The notes: a model not told the origin generated them from the sequence alone. Shown: positions 24,712-37,234, counted from the stretch's first letter. The stretch is 64,000 nt of DNA from Oryza sativa Japonica Group (GCF_034140825.1 NC_089037.1:469501-533500); one strand, 5' to 3'. Numbers and translations: made by a program.

Positions 24712-26080
24712 GTGTATCTTGTCTATCAACAGAAAACAGACAATATGCCACTCAATTCGAGTGGTTTTGATAAAAAGCCACTTAGTAGAACGTACATGAT
24801 AAAATTTCACTCATTATATTGTCTACCAATTAAAATGCCACTTTTGAGGGCTGGACGGCCGCCGACAATGGGATGACGGGGTGGAGGGAGGAGTAGGAGG
24901 CGACGAAGCAACAGTGTGGGCGTGGACTGCCCTCCGCCCTCTGTAGCTTATGGGAGGAGTATCAAGGGCACGGCCTCCAGTGTTGCCCACGCCACATGTC
25001 ACCCGCACGCTGGAGAGTTTGCTAAGAGGTGGTGACAGCAGGAGAGATAATGGGGGTGAAGGTAGGAGGAGAAAGCGATGACACACGCGGGCGGGGGTGG
25101 GAAGATCGCGCTCTTTGGCTCCCTAGAGGAGCAACGAGGGCGTGGCTTCTAGTGCCGAGTGGCCTAATGTGCGAAGGTTCGCGGGGAGAGGAGTCAGCAA
25201 ATGTATCCGGATTTCCGTTTCTGGTTCACGCGGGATTTTCTTTTCTGTTCATCCGTTTACTAATGGAAAGTTTATCCGTTTACTAATAGAAAGTTTATGA
25301 GCAGTAAATTTGGCTTTTTAATTTAGATATTTATATGTACAAGGTTTTATACTGTTTAATACTTTTTGTGATTTTTTTAATTCATTTGAAATTTATATAT
25401 GCAAAGTTTATAGGTGCAATATTTTATATGTAGAAACTTTCTATGCACAAAGTATATACGCAGGAAATATCTATGTATAAAGTTTGTATGTGTAAACTCT
25501 TTTACGTATAAATATTTTTTAGAGAGAGATTATATACTGTTGCATTTGTTTTAAATTGTATGTACAAATTTTACATGAATAAAATTTACATGTACAAAGT
25601 TTCAATGTATAAAGTATATATGTTTACAGTTTCTATGTATAAACTTTTTTATACGTATAGAGTGTAGATGTAAATGTGTTTTGGGCTTGCCAAGGAGTGG
25701 TTCGGCTAAGGCCTGATAAAAAAAAAGAAGAGGAAAAGCAGATAGAAGCCTGTGGATTGGCTTGGCCCAGCTTGCAACTTTGCACGTGAAACAAATCGGA
25801 ACGAGAGGCTATCTCGAAAACAGTGGCTGATGAAACCGTTCGTCGTCTGCTAATACTCGCATACTAGACTCACCCCTCTAGTGCCGCTACCCTCTAACTC
25901 TCTCTCCACACACACTAGTCAGGGCCACCTTGGTCTGAAAACCCTCCATAGTGGCATTTTAATCTGTAGGCAAGGTAGTGAATAATATTTTGGCTTTTAT
26001 CTTGTGCATTTTATTGATTGGCTTTTCATCTAAACGAATAGAGTGACATATTATCCGTTTTCTCATCTATCAATGGAAAT
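24712..26080. mobile_element. Probable Mutator-like element with long inverted ends
   Basis: The stretch 24712-24850 and the reverse complement of about 25945-26080 align over roughly 135 bp: both read ...GAAAAC-GA-AATATG-CACTC-ATTCG... and end ATTAAAATGCCACT. Identity is about 70% by eye, so the element is old. The exact ends and a target duplication could not be fixed. Inside are a GC-rich block (24850-25240) and an AT-rich block of degenerate short repeats (25260-25660). It occupies most of the spacer between the two RFWD3-like paralogs. Confidence 0.55.
25270..25660. repeat. Degenerate ~20-30 bp minisatellite-like array
   Basis: Variants of TTTATATGTACAAAGTTT and CTATGTATAAAGTTT recur many times with varying spacing. 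No coding frame. It lies inside the long-TIR element and may be an expanded internal repeat of it. Confidence 0.55.
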
Positions 26081-26352
26081 AAAAAAGGTATTTTCCAAAC
26101 AAAAAAGATGGAAATGAAGAAGGGCAATCGTAGTGGGCCGTATTTGAGGATCCGAGTTAGATTCGGCCCATGAGTTTGTGGTATCGAATTCCCACTCGGC
26201 ACGCAGGACGCAGCCCAACCTTTTTACGCTGTTCATCTCTCTCTCCCTTCGCTGCCCTGCCTGCCTCCGTCGAGAAGAAGAGAGGAGTAGTTGTTGCGGT
26301 TTTGCTTTGCCCGCTCTCTCTCCTCCTCCGCCGCCATTGCCACCGATTTGCC

Positions 26353-29300
26353 ATGGCGTCGCGCCCCCGTGGAAGGCGCCTTCCTCCTCCTCATCCGCCG
26401 CTCATCCAGGAGATCCTCGACGACGACCTCTTCGATGTAGAGGTTAACTACAGCGACGAGGAAGAAGAGGAGGAGGAGGAGGAAAGCGATGAAGAGGAGT
26501 CGGAGTCGGAGGACAACGAACCGGAGGAGGTGGTGCCGGGGCAGGAGAGTATCGGGGAGGGATGCGGGCCGGCCATACAAGCTAGGGTTTCCGGCGCCGC
26601 CGCGGAGAAGAACGCCTGCCCCGTTTGTATGGAGGCCTGGGCCTCCCAAGGCGCTCATCGAATCTGGTGAGGCCAAATTTCTGCCTTAGACCTTGTCTAT
26701 TTGTTCGATTCGTGTCATGTGCCTTGCATCAATCCAAGAATATATACTCGCACTGTATGCTTTGCTAGTTGCTACTGTAGCTTTACTTCCCAATGTTCTT
26801 TTGATGCAAATTGTTGACAAGGTGCATTCTATGTGTAGTTGTATTCCTTGTGGGCATATCTATGGAAGATCTTGCCTGGAGAGGTGGTTGAGGCACAAGG
26901 GCAACACTAGCGCAACCGTATGTATGCCAATCGATCATACTACTAGCTTTTAATAACAATTTTTCACAATGGACAGGTTCTCATGCTTAACCAAATCGTC
27001 TCTTGCTATTGATTTTTAGTGCCCTCAGTGTGGGAAAAGGTTCAGACCTAAGGACATTACCAATCTCTATGCACCAGAGGTTGCAGTTCCAAATAATGAT
27101 CTGGAAAAGGTTCGACTTTATTTTGTTGCTAGTTACTGCTCTCGGACAATTCTTCCATCATGAACCGGACCCTGTTTCATTCTTCAGGAAGTATTGTATC
27201 TAAGGGGGAAAGCTGAATCCCTTGGGGAAACGGTACAATTTCTTTGGGTCACCTCACCTGCATGCTCCTTTTCTCTTTATAGTTGGAATCAACAATTTTT
27301 ATTTTTTCATTGAGGATAGGTGATGAAACATGAGAAATTGATAGAGGAGATGAATGAGAGATTGGTTGAGTTGACAAGTGCTCAGAAGGTATGCTGTCTC
27401 CTATTCAAACTCTAAATGATGGCAATCGTGTGCACTGATTGTTCCGGCCTCAGATAATTTATGTTGTAATTTTCATTTCACTAGAATCATGTTCATATAT
27501 TTACTTGTTATGTGTGCCTTGCAGAGGCAGATTCTGTCAGAGCAGAGATTAATGAACGTTGGTAGCTCAAAGAGACAGGTAATGCCATCTAATTTTAAAT
27601 TTTCCAATGGTTAATACCTGAACATTCTCATGAAACTATTTTATTCCACCGAAGAAATTGGCAGAGCATTTGGCTGGAACTACATATCTGGAGCCACCAA
27701 CCTCAGTCACAGCAGATTTTAACTCTAGCAACAGTTGCGATTTTGTCTTTCAGGTTGATTCTCTTTCTAAACTTATGTATGTTATAATAATTCAAGGTGC
27801 TCTTATTCTTTTGTTCTAGTTTCCTTTGACGTGCTTTTGACATTTTGTGTACACTGAATATTTTACTTATCCATGTTATGCTAACTTGAAACATACTGTA
27901 TGGTACCTGTAGTAAGTTCATGATGTAATTTTTCAAAGCTAAAATGGAGTTCAGTGGGGACTTCATGATTCATAATTTTTCTTTTCTGAATGGAACCACT
28001 ACCAGGCAGCTCCTATCAGTTTAAATTTTATATAAACAAAGGGGGGAGGTTACAAAGAAACAATGTACAGATAGAACACACGCTCTAGTGTATAAGACTC
28101 TAATCCTTCATGATTCATGATTCCTTCCCAGCTTCTATGACATGTAAAATGGACAATATGTGTCAATATTGATTGATTACTCTGGAGGAAGTAGTACTTG
28201 TAAATCTACATCTTATGTTTTTGGAAGGTTGCCAAAAATCTTAAATTCATAGCAAGCATGACTTAATTTTGTAGCCATTGCTATTATTCTTTTCTTTTAA
28301 GAAAATTAGACAATAGTGATAGCATGGGAAGCTATGTTTTTCACCTTTTAGGTATTTATAATAGTTTATTATAATAAAACAGCTTATTATGTTTTATCCT
28401 TGAATTTTTGTAGTGTCAAATGTTGGACAAAAAAAAAATATTTTGTGGTGCAACTGAATCCTGCATGCATTTATTTCACACTGAAGTGAAGTGTTCCATT
28501 CTTTTCAATTGATAACCATGTTTTGTAGAAAGAATTCTTCATGGATGGACTTCGAGTCATGGCCATAGATGCATTTAACCAAACAATTCTTGCTTCTGGA
28601 AAAGCACCAGGCATAGGACAAGAACATGTTCTTTATAAGGTACATTTTTTAAATCGGTAGCTTTGCCAAATTGAATACATGTTATTTGTGCTTATCACCA
28701 CCAACTTTTACAATATTCACCTTATTGCAATTCTTGTCTACAGTTTAGCATGGTTTCCCATCACGAAGCTCGGAATATACAACTTCCTCTGGATACTAAA
28801 ACTGTCAGGGACATATGTATCTTACCTAGTGGCTCTGCTATTTTTACATCACTGGGCAGGAAACTATCGTCATTTAGGTTTGTCTTCAATTTAGTAGTCT
28901 GTTACTTTGTATTAGTTCTATTTTTTTTATAACACTGCATAATATTCTTAATCCAGCATGACGGCTGACCGTGTCGTTCTTCAGTGTGATTTGCCGGTAA
29001 TTATTTAACCCTGCTATCCTTATACTCCTGAGAAGTTTGCAGTGAAAATGTTTGTTTCGTCCTTACTTGGTTAGCCTGTTTGGAACATTGATAAATGAAA
29101 GTTGTATCTGTTTTCAGAAAACAAAAAAAAAAAGGAAACAAAATTGTAAGTAGTGAAGATGAAGTAGCCTAATGCAGTTCTGCTACTTAAATGAGGATGC
29201 ATTATTGGATGAAAATGATTAGAATCATCCATAGACAAATTGATCGAAGCACCTTCAGACAATACTTCCTGTTAATAATATTGCTTTCTCTATTACAATA

Positions 29301-30304
29301 CCATGCAGTGTCCTGGCTGGTCATGTTCTGCGGATGAATCTTCGCGTCAGATTTGTGCTGGATTGCAGGTTAATCTTTTAGTATCTCCTGATCTGAAGAT
29401 TTGTTCATGTAATCGCAAAGTTTGACATGAACCGCTTTCTTATGTACTGCAGAATGGCAATCTTATCATCTTTGATATCCGTCAAACCTCAAGACCGTTG
29501 CATTCTATGGTGGGTTTATCTACACACCCGGTTCATACTCTCCATACGGTCATTGATAACAACGGTTCTAGAAAGTTTCTCTCTGCCTCTTCTATAGGCC
29601 CCTGCATGTGGGATACTGATGGTATTCAAGGCAGGTATGCAAAAAAGTGGCAGTTTAAAGGCATTAAACTCCTATTACAGCATTACTGGAGGCGTTTTTT
29701 TTTGTTTTTTTTTTTTTGCCTTTGTGCTTTGCTGATCCTCGAAAATCTGTGGAAACATGTGGTTTGGTGGGCTGTGGTTCTCATGTTTGCCTTTGGGCTC
29801 GGTTGCAGGCCAAAGTTGCTATTGGGGACAGATAATCAACGGGTGTGCATTTCTCTTGCATGTGCCCCTTCATCAAGTGATCTATTGGTAGCTTCCTTTC
29901 GGCCAAAGGTTGAAACGTCCGAGGATGCTACAGCATCTCAAGTGTATCTATCACAAACACCAACACCCTCTGGTGGAGGGAAATTAGGGTATCATTCCTT
30001 CATCAGGAGGGCGGGGAACTCGTCATCCTTCACCGAAGATAGGACATGCAGCACACTTGTGAGCGAAATTCGCATGTCGAAATCCGCAATTATACCTTAT
30101 GGAAACAACCAACATCTGTTTGCTTATGGAGATGAGTCGCTGCGTGGGGTCCGGACCTGGCGACTACCATCGTTTGAGATGCATTCTGATCTCAGCTCCC
30201 TCCAGCAACCGGTCCTGGATCTAAGGTATGCAGAAAGTTCATCCGGAGGGAGGTATCTCGGGTACCTGAGCACGGAAAAGTTGCAGGTTTTCAGAATTAG
30301 GTAG
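26353..30304 (+). CDS. RFWD3-like E3 ubiquitin ligase (RING, coiled coil, WD40-like)
   Basis: Thirteen exons (26353-26666, 26839-26917, 27020-27109, 27188-27232, 27320-27388, 27525-27578, 27655-27753, 28529-28639, 28744-28877, 28957-28996, 29309-29368, 29453-29634, 29809-30304) encode 590 residues. An acidic Glu-rich stretch (about 37-65) precedes the RING: CPVC (89-92), CIPCGH (106-111), Cys117, CPQC (132-135). A coiled coil follows (about 160-205), then a C-terminal half matching the RFWD3 WD40 region (AIDAFNQTILASG, ICAGLQNGNLIIFDIR). In animals RFWD3 ubiquitinates RPA and RAD51 at stalled forks; the plant role is inferred to be similar. The fifth zinc-ligand position is Gly, as in human RFWD3 as I remember it. 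Confidence 0.9.
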
Positions 30305-30856
30305 CATGTCAGGAGGGAAACTTAATTTTAGTCTAGCTTTTGCTCTTTTTTCCCTCTGACCTTTTTGTAGCTTTGCTAAACGCTAACGAACATAAATAGT
30401 TTGTAGATATGAAAGCTAGAAACAGGGCCTTTTGCTATGTACAGTCTTCCTGAAAGCAGAGAGCAGTTGTGGAATGGTAACAACCATCGCCCTGTGTTCT
30501 GAAAACTGCAGTAATGCCACTGATATGATGTGCAATACACCTGTCGTTTCCTAGCTTACTAATTCCGTGCTTGCAATGACAGTTTGACAGTTGATGCCTG
30601 TAATAAGCAAGGTTTTACATTGAGTGTGGAACTTAACCTACCGAGAGTCCAATACCATGAAAATTTTCAGATGTTTTTGGAACACATGCTTGCATTGCAG
30701 GTCGAAGTGAAATTTTGGGTGACACAGCTGCACACCTCAATCCAATCGTACACAATAATTATGATGAGGGTAATAGTAGATACGTGTTGGTGCTCGTACT
30801 ACGTGGTGCACACAACACATGAAACGATGTGAAACTGAAGATGCATGGCTCAACCA
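30305..30856. other. Convergent intergenic region
   Basis: It contains the 3' UTR of the RFWD3-like gene and, on the other strand, that of the XTH gene. No further gene is seen. Confidence 0.5.
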
Positions 30857-31882
30857 CTAGCACTCGGGGTAGTTGGCGTGATTCCTGGAGTAGTCCTGGC
30901 AGTAGTAGTAGACCATGGACCTCTGCTGCGCCCACCTCATGGCCGCCTTCTGCTGCGCGCTGAGCTCGCCGGTGGCGCCCGACGGCGACGCCGGCACGGG
31001 CTGGCAGCTCGCCGGCGCGGCGGCCTCGCAGCCGGCGATCTTGAGGTCTCGGTAGCGCGAGACGAAGGGCTGGTAGCGGTAGTCGGACTTGTAGCGGCCG
31101 CCGTCGGTGGCCCAGTCGGAGGCGTCCCAGATGGAGCCGTAGGCCCACATCTGGCGGTCGGGGAATGTGTTGCCGGCGGCGCGCGGGTAACGGCGGACGG
31201 GGACGTCGTCGACGAGGAAGACGATGTGGTCGGGGTTCCAGAGGATGGCGTAGTGGTGGAAGTCGGCGGTGGGGTCGAACCAGAGGTGGAACCGCATCTC
31301 CCTCCCGATGATGGCGCCGTCGCCGGTGCCGTGCACGTACACGTTCGTCTGCAGCGTCCACGGCTCCCCCGGCACCGTCCCCAGCAGCTCTATGTCGATC
31401 TCGTCGTGCTGCCCCGGGTACAGCTCGTTGTTCGACAGCTACACATATATGATAAGTAGCTTCATGAATTCACAGCTAGCAATGGCGGGCCGCCGGCCGC
31501 CGGCAATACGATCGAGAAGACAATATCTTACGTAGAAGGCGGTGTTGACGCCGGCGGTGTAGCCGGAGGGGACCTTGATGGAGGCGCCGAAGTAGCCGTT
31601 GCGGTAGGAGCGCTTGGACTTGAAGCCGCTGCCGGAGCTCCGGTCCATCCACACCGTCAGCGCCGTCTGGTCCGCCGACAGCGTCTGGTGCTGCCCGCCC
31701 CACAGGTTGTCGTACCCTTCGCCGAACGCCATCGATCGGATCGTCTTGCTCGGGTAGTATCCCGGCGATGGCTGCGCTCCTGCGCCACTAATCATATAAT
31801 TACTGCACGCCACCACCACCATTATCATCATCAGCAGCAGCTGATTATTATTAGCAGCAACTGCTGGTGGCTTCTGCTCCAT
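30857..31882 (-). CDS. Xyloglucan endotransglucosylase/hydrolase (GH16), group III-like
   Basis: Two exons, 31882-31532 and 31438-30857, encode 310 residues. A hydrophobic segment (about 14-36) is a signal peptide or anchor, so the enzyme should act in the cell wall, cutting and rejoining xyloglucan. The catalytic motif is [10 protein letters not shown] (128-137), with nucleophile Glu130 and acid/base Glu134 both present; Ile and Leu replace the common Phe residues. [14 protein letters not shown] follows. The C-terminal XTH domain has Cys pairs (GCEA..SC and YYYC..YPEC). The motif variant suggests the XTH31/32-like branch, in which hydrolase activity is known, but I cannot assign activity from sequence alone. 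Confidence 0.9.
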
Positions 31883-31980
31883 CGATAATCGTCCTTAATT
31901 TCTAGCTGCTGCCTACAAATAATGTCTCTTCTTCTACTGACTAGCTCCTGCTGGTCTGCAGCATCACTGCATGAGGCCGG

Positions 31981-31990
31981 CTTTATATAG
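31981..31990 (-). promoter_or_regulatory. TATA box of the XTH gene
   Basis: On the minus strand the site reads CTATATAAAG, about 100 bp before the ATG, with a pyrimidine-rich leader in between. Position and sequence fit a plant TATA box. Confidence 0.65.
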
Positions 31991-32262
31991 GATCAGCTCT
32001 CCAACTTGCAAGAACCAACCACAGGTACGTAGCTCCTGCTTTAATTAATAATCGTCCATGCATGCATATATGCATGGTCACTTACATTACGTTAGTCATT
32101 AGCCGTTAGGCACAGGTGGAGACACAAAATGAATGATGAACCTTCCCTTCCCTTACTGTGGGGGCTGCCCGTGTTAGCTCAGCTCTTAATTATTTAATTT
32201 GCACAAATCTCACATCTTATAACTAATCAACACAATTGATATACATCAACTGCAAGGATTAA

Positions 32263-32442
32263 GGGGCTGTTGATTGATGCCATTTTCAACCATACCATTT
32301 TTTGATAATATTGTCAAAAAAAAAGAGAGCCTACATTTAGTTTGTTGCCAAACTTTGAAGAAATCTTGCCAAAATTTTAATAATATTGTTAACTTGCTAA
32401 AATTTGGTAAGGTTTATTTTGGATACAATCCGAACAGCCCCT
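32263..32442. mobile_element. Tourist-like MITE
   Basis: Ends GGGGCTGTT and AACAGCCCC, flanked by TTAA/TAA-type bases, consistent with the 3 bp TTA/TAA duplication of PIF/Harbinger elements. The interior is AT-rich and partly self-complementary (GATAATATTGTCAA). About 180 bp, no coding capacity. Confidence 0.7.
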
Positions 32443-32520
32443 TAATTCATTCGTTAAAAAAGTGGACATCTTTCAATACTCGTTTTAATTTATTTTGCAT
32501 ATATATGTATATATGTTGTA

Positions 32521-32648
32521 CTCCATCTGTCTCATAAAAAAACAACGTAGCGGATGTGGCACATCTTATTACTACGAATCTGGACAAGCATCTATTCAAA
32601 TTTATTTTCATCTAATTTAATTTTCGTTTTTTTATAGGATATAGGGAG
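32521..32648. mobile_element. Stowaway MITE
   Basis: Left end CTCCATCTGTCTCATAAA, right end TTTATAGGATATAGGGAG, TA flanks on both sides. Worn copy related to 1876 and 53783. Confidence 0.65.
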
Positions 32649-33328
32649 TATATGACTTGATTTCAGAGGGCCTGGTCTGCCCATCCATCGTCATGTTATT
32701 GTCGGAGATAATATACTTTTCTAGAAGTGGCAGAAATGGCTAGGTTTCGACCACACTTTGCCTCTGCTGGGCGGTTAGGGCATTCCTCCTGATCATCCGC
32801 TTTCCATCGGTGTTAGTTGCAGCTCATGTTAATGTACTGTACCAACCAGGAGTGAACCTGCCATGGGCTTAATTAAGCACTGAATTAAAGCAGCTAATCT
32901 AAATCTTGGACTTTGCCACATCCAATAAACACGTACGTACGTACGTACGTCTTCCCTTTATCCACCGTCCTGCAGCACGCGTGAAGCCAGTACTTAACTG
33001 GAATAGATCGATAAATATAATTTCAGTCATATAAGATTAATCATTAACTAATTATAAAGTGAGTATTAGAGTCATGTATACATGCTTGCAGTCATCATGC
33101 AATAAACTCTCAACTAAATTTAGCTTCAGCGCCAAGCTAGCTAGCAGGGTAGTTGCGTTACAAATCGTGCAGCAGTCAGTGTCAAAGCATGCATGATTGA
33201 TCTCGTTTCGTTGCGCCTTTGATCGATCGATTGATCACTTTGTTGACGAATTAATCGGAGAAAATTAAAAAGGAGATGATGGAGACTGAAACAGTTGAGA
33301 GCGGTTACTGGCTCGTACGCACGGCCCT

Positions 33329-33331
<3 letters not shown>

Positions 33332-33397
<66 letters not shown>
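33332..33397. repeat. (TA)n microsatellite
   Basis: About 66 bp of uninterrupted AT dinucleotide repeat. Such tracts are highly variable between cultivars. Confidence 0.95.
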
Positions 33398-33400
<3 letters not shown>

Positions 33401-33654
33401 CTTTTCGGTTTGCATCATATCAGTACTACGTACTACTGTAAGTCTGTAATATCATATCACCTAGCCTTCATTCATCTAGTGGTTCAATGCTGAAAAATTT
33501 TATACTACTTGAGAAAAGTATATTGTATATGTAAGTATGAAAACTTTGCGTTAAAAACTTAAATATCAAGTTTTACACTTAAAAAATATGATACCTTTGA
33601 TATCTTTTCAAGTAATCTGTAATGTAATTATGGATCGGATAATGTTAACTACTA

Positions 33655-33812
33655 CCTCCGTTTTAGGTTATAAGACTTTCTAGCATTATCCATATTCATA
33701 TAAATATTAATGAATCAAGGCACATATACATGTGTCTAGATTCATTAACACTCACGTACACATATATGTGTGTAATGCTAGAAAGTTTTATTATAATATG
33801 AAACGGAGGAAG
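33655..33812. mobile_element. Stowaway MITE
   Basis: Left end CCTCCGTTTTAGG after TA, right end ATATGAAACGGAGGAAG before TA. Arms carry AATGAATCAAGG / CTAGATTCATTAA. Same subfamily as 13413, 23319 and 42014. Confidence 0.8.
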
Positions 33813-35692
33813 TAGCTTTGACGGACTCTCCTAACAGCAATTAATAGACTAAGGGAAACGACCGTTGCATGATATCGGGTGCGAAGGAAGCTATGGTCCA
33901 TCTCATATCGCCCAGCAGCATCTTGGTGGAGGCGTGTTACCGACAAACTTTCATGCGAACTGAATATATATGCAGATAAGACGTATATATGTAACTGAAT
34001 ATGATTACACATATGTATACATAAGGTTATTATGATCAATTATAAGATCGACGTGGGTCTCATGAATTAATGCAAATTAATCATGTACGAGTATGTATAT
34101 ATATGACATAAGTAGTGGAATTAGCATGGAAGGTCAGTCAGACCGACCATGCATGTGCCAATGGCCCTAACTTAACTAACAACATTTTGTCAACTTATGC
34201 ATGTTTTGTAAGGTCTGATCCGATCCTTTTCCTTGCTCCAATATAATTAGCTGAGAAAAACACATAAACCATGCAAGCATGCATGCAGAAACAGATACAT
34301 ATGCTGATATGCATGCATGTTTTGATCCACATGTACTGTAGTAGCAATGCAACCACCTGCATGCATGTACGGCACCTAGCAGCTAATATTGCTAGCTCGC
34401 CCTTTCAATTTGGACAATGACCTCTCTCCTAATTAAAGTTAACTAACAAGACTAGCTAGCCTAAATATATGAATCTGCTGATTTTTGAATACTACGTTTG
34501 ATAATTGTTGATAGTTCGCTTAAAAATTTAGTATAAATATACAAATTTATCATTCGGTGATAAAATAATTAAGTTGCAACAAAAATAAATACTTTTAATA
34601 AGATGAATGGTATAAAGAGATATGTAAAAGTTAACAACGTTGTATATTTAGGAGATGATACAATCATATTTCTTTTTTGACGGAGGGAACTATATATATG
34701 TTTGCATGATATGGCATGCATATGGACGCGACATTGATCGATCGTCGGAGGCATGGCAAGCAGTACAGTACGTGTGCAATCATATGGCGACGATCGATCG
34801 AACCGCCCGGCCGGTGAGCTTAATTAATTAATTATCAATCTCTTTCATCAGTTTCTCGTTGATCTCCTTCAATTAAGCAGAATGTAATGCAGAGGTTGTA
34901 CGATCCAGTCATCGAGGCTGCCGCAGTATGTGCAGGAGGACAAAAATTAGGGGATCGATCAAATCAAATTAATTGGTGGTTCTAGTTACCTTAGCTTCCT
35001 GTAGATGCATCTGTTGGTACGTACGTATTCGATGGATATATAATGAATCATATATCTCGCGTTGGCTACTAGCTTCAATTAATCAATTTTGTCCTCCCAC
35101 TGTTTCATGAAATCGAGCTACATGCATGCACGCCATGCCAAACTGACTGTTAGTGTATGTTAGTTAGTATACAGTTGGTTGGTACATGAGAATATCTATA
35201 TTTTTTAATGGAAAATGAGCAAATCAGTTTTGATTACTATGCACTACTAGATAACAATCATGAATGGATGGCGCTTGACCGGCCAGGGACCCATGCCACA
35301 TACAGCATAACAACCTCCCTAATTTGGCCGCATTGTCCGACAAATTAAATCAAATATAATATCCCTCTCAATTTCAATACTGGCTTCTACATGCAAACTA
35401 ACCAAAATTTGTTTAAGAGGTTATAAGTGCCCGTTACTCCGTTAAACAGTTGAGTTGGTGTGGTAAGTTTCGGTCTGGGCCATAATAATGGGCTAAAACA
35501 AACGAGGCAAACAGCTAATTTCAGTGGGCTTTGTGGCCCATGATAAGAAGAAGGCCGAGTTGGAATGGAGGCCCAGGCTGGGCGGCCTAACCCAGCAAGA
35601 AGGAAGCAGAGCATCTGCGTGCGTCTTCCCCACGCAGTCGTCTGCTGCTTCCGAATTCCGATCGGAGAGCAGCTGGACTCCGGTGAGGGATC

Positions 35693-37234
35693 ATGGAGGC
35701 GGTGAAGAGCCTCCTCAAGCCCAAGCCGACGCCGCAGCAGCAGCTTCGCGAGTGGCAGCGCCGCCTCCGCAACGAGGGCCGCAACATCGATCGCCAGATC
35801 CGAGGTTGGGGTTTCATTCTTCCATTCTCTCTTGGATCTATCTGCCCTTCCATACAGCGATGATGCTGATGGTTGAATCCGGAGCTAGCGCAGATGTGCA
35901 GAGGGAGGAGAAGAAGGTGGAGAAGTCCATCAGGGAGGCCGCCAAGCGCAACGACATCGGATCGGCCAAGGTACCCCTACGCTTCCATCCATTCGATTCG
36001 ATTCCACTTGTTTGCGGTTTGCTGATGCGCATTCGTGTTGGGTTTTGGTCAGGCGCTGGCCAAGGAGGTGGTGAGGTCCAGGAAGGCGGTCAACCGCCTC
36101 TACGAGAACAAGGCCCAGCTCAACTCCATCTCCATGCACCTTGGCGAGATCGTAGGTAACGAATCACCTCTCATATATTATATCTCCTCACACACACCCA
36201 TCGTCCTTATGCCCAACTGTTTGAGAATCCAATCCCCCATTTTGCAATGCGCTTGCTGAAAATTAGCATACCAGCAAAGCCCTTGTTGATATAAGTTAGG
36301 AGAATATTACTAATACAACGGTTAAGCTATATCTTGTTGCTGTAGGCTCTAGTGAACCAATATCAGTTTGGGTTGTGATTGGAAGCAGGAATTCCACTGA
36401 GATTTGGATTTTTTTTTCTTCTTTTCAGTTTGCAGGAAAGAATACAATCATATGAGCATATTTAGGAGTACATGTTACAAAAACATATGTGCATATTATA
36501 TTTCTCCCCCTCATATTACATTTTGTAGAGTATCATTTGTAAGTGTATTCCTTTCATCTTCCAGACTGATGTTTGTACTTACAATAAATTGCAACCTATC
36601 ACCTTTCAGCTACTGCCAGGACTGTTGGCCATTTATCCAAGAGTACTGAGGTGATGAAACTTGTCAATAACCTTATGAAAGCACCAGAGGTGGCTGCCAC
36701 CATGCAGGAATTCAGCAAAGAGATGACCAAGGTATGGATTATGAAATGATCACATCTCTTCCAAAGGTTTTTCTTGTCCTGTATGCCCATACTAGTTCTT
36801 ACTTCCTGATTGCTGTGGTGTAGGCTGGTGTAATGGAAGAAATGGTGAACGATGCTGTGGATTCAGCGCTGGACAATGAGGACATTGAGGAGGAGATTGA
36901 AGAGGAGGTTGACAAGGTCCTCTCTGCAATTGCTGGGGAGACTGCCTCTGAGCTTCCAGACGCTGTCAGGAAGGAAAAGGAGAAGATGAAGCAACCTTCA
37001 ACAAGTGAACCTGCAGAGGTAATGTCCAACGATTCAACATATCCTTCACATTTTGCAATTCTAGGGATTCTTCCATATCTCTGCGTGTTTCAAAAATAAT
37101 GTACTGAGTTCTGAAATACCTTACCCGGAACTTGCGCCAATGTGCAGAGAACTGCTATTGCGGAAGCCGTCGATGACGATGACGATGACGAGCTTGAACA
37201 GATAAGGGAAAGGCTCGCCAAAGTGAGGTCATAA
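35693..37234 (+). CDS. VPS24: ESCRT-III subunit VPS24 / CHMP3
   Basis: Six exons, 35693-35804, 35894-35970, 36053-36155, 36610-36731, 36824-37018 and 37148-37234, encode 231 residues, close to Arabidopsis VPS24 (229). It is a Snf7-domain protein: a basic N-terminal helical hairpin (MEAVKSLLKPKPTP, REWQRRLRNE), a central ATARTVGHLSKSTEVMK, then an acidic helix (DNEDIEEEIEEEVDKVL) and a C-terminal MIM-like motif (ELEQIRERLAKVRS) that should bind the VPS4 MIT domain. It acts on the endosome membrane, capping Snf7 filaments during multivesicular-body formation. An Asp run (DDDDDD) precedes the MIM. Nothing looks broken. Confidence 0.95.

Larger units (their letters stand above)
32649..35692. other. 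Long AT-rich intergenic region
   Basis: No gene recognised. It holds an (ACGT)n tract at about 32932-32951, a long (TA)n microsatellite, a Stowaway element (listed separately), a decayed Stowaway-like stretch near 34490-34690 and many GCATGCATGC-type palindromes. The final 300 bp are richer in G and C and belong to the promoter and leader of the VPS24 gene. Confidence 0.5.

Noticed and set aside
30845-31459. 204-codon plus-strand open frame
   Set aside because: Shadow of the XTH second exon; no family resemblance.
32932-32951. (ACGT)n run considered as a regulatory palindrome cluster
   Set aside because: It is a plain tetranucleotide microsatellite far from any start codon.
34490-34690. Stowaway-like stretch ending GACGGAGGGA
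   Set aside because: The left terminus could not be found and the arms pair poorly; noted only as decayed repeat.
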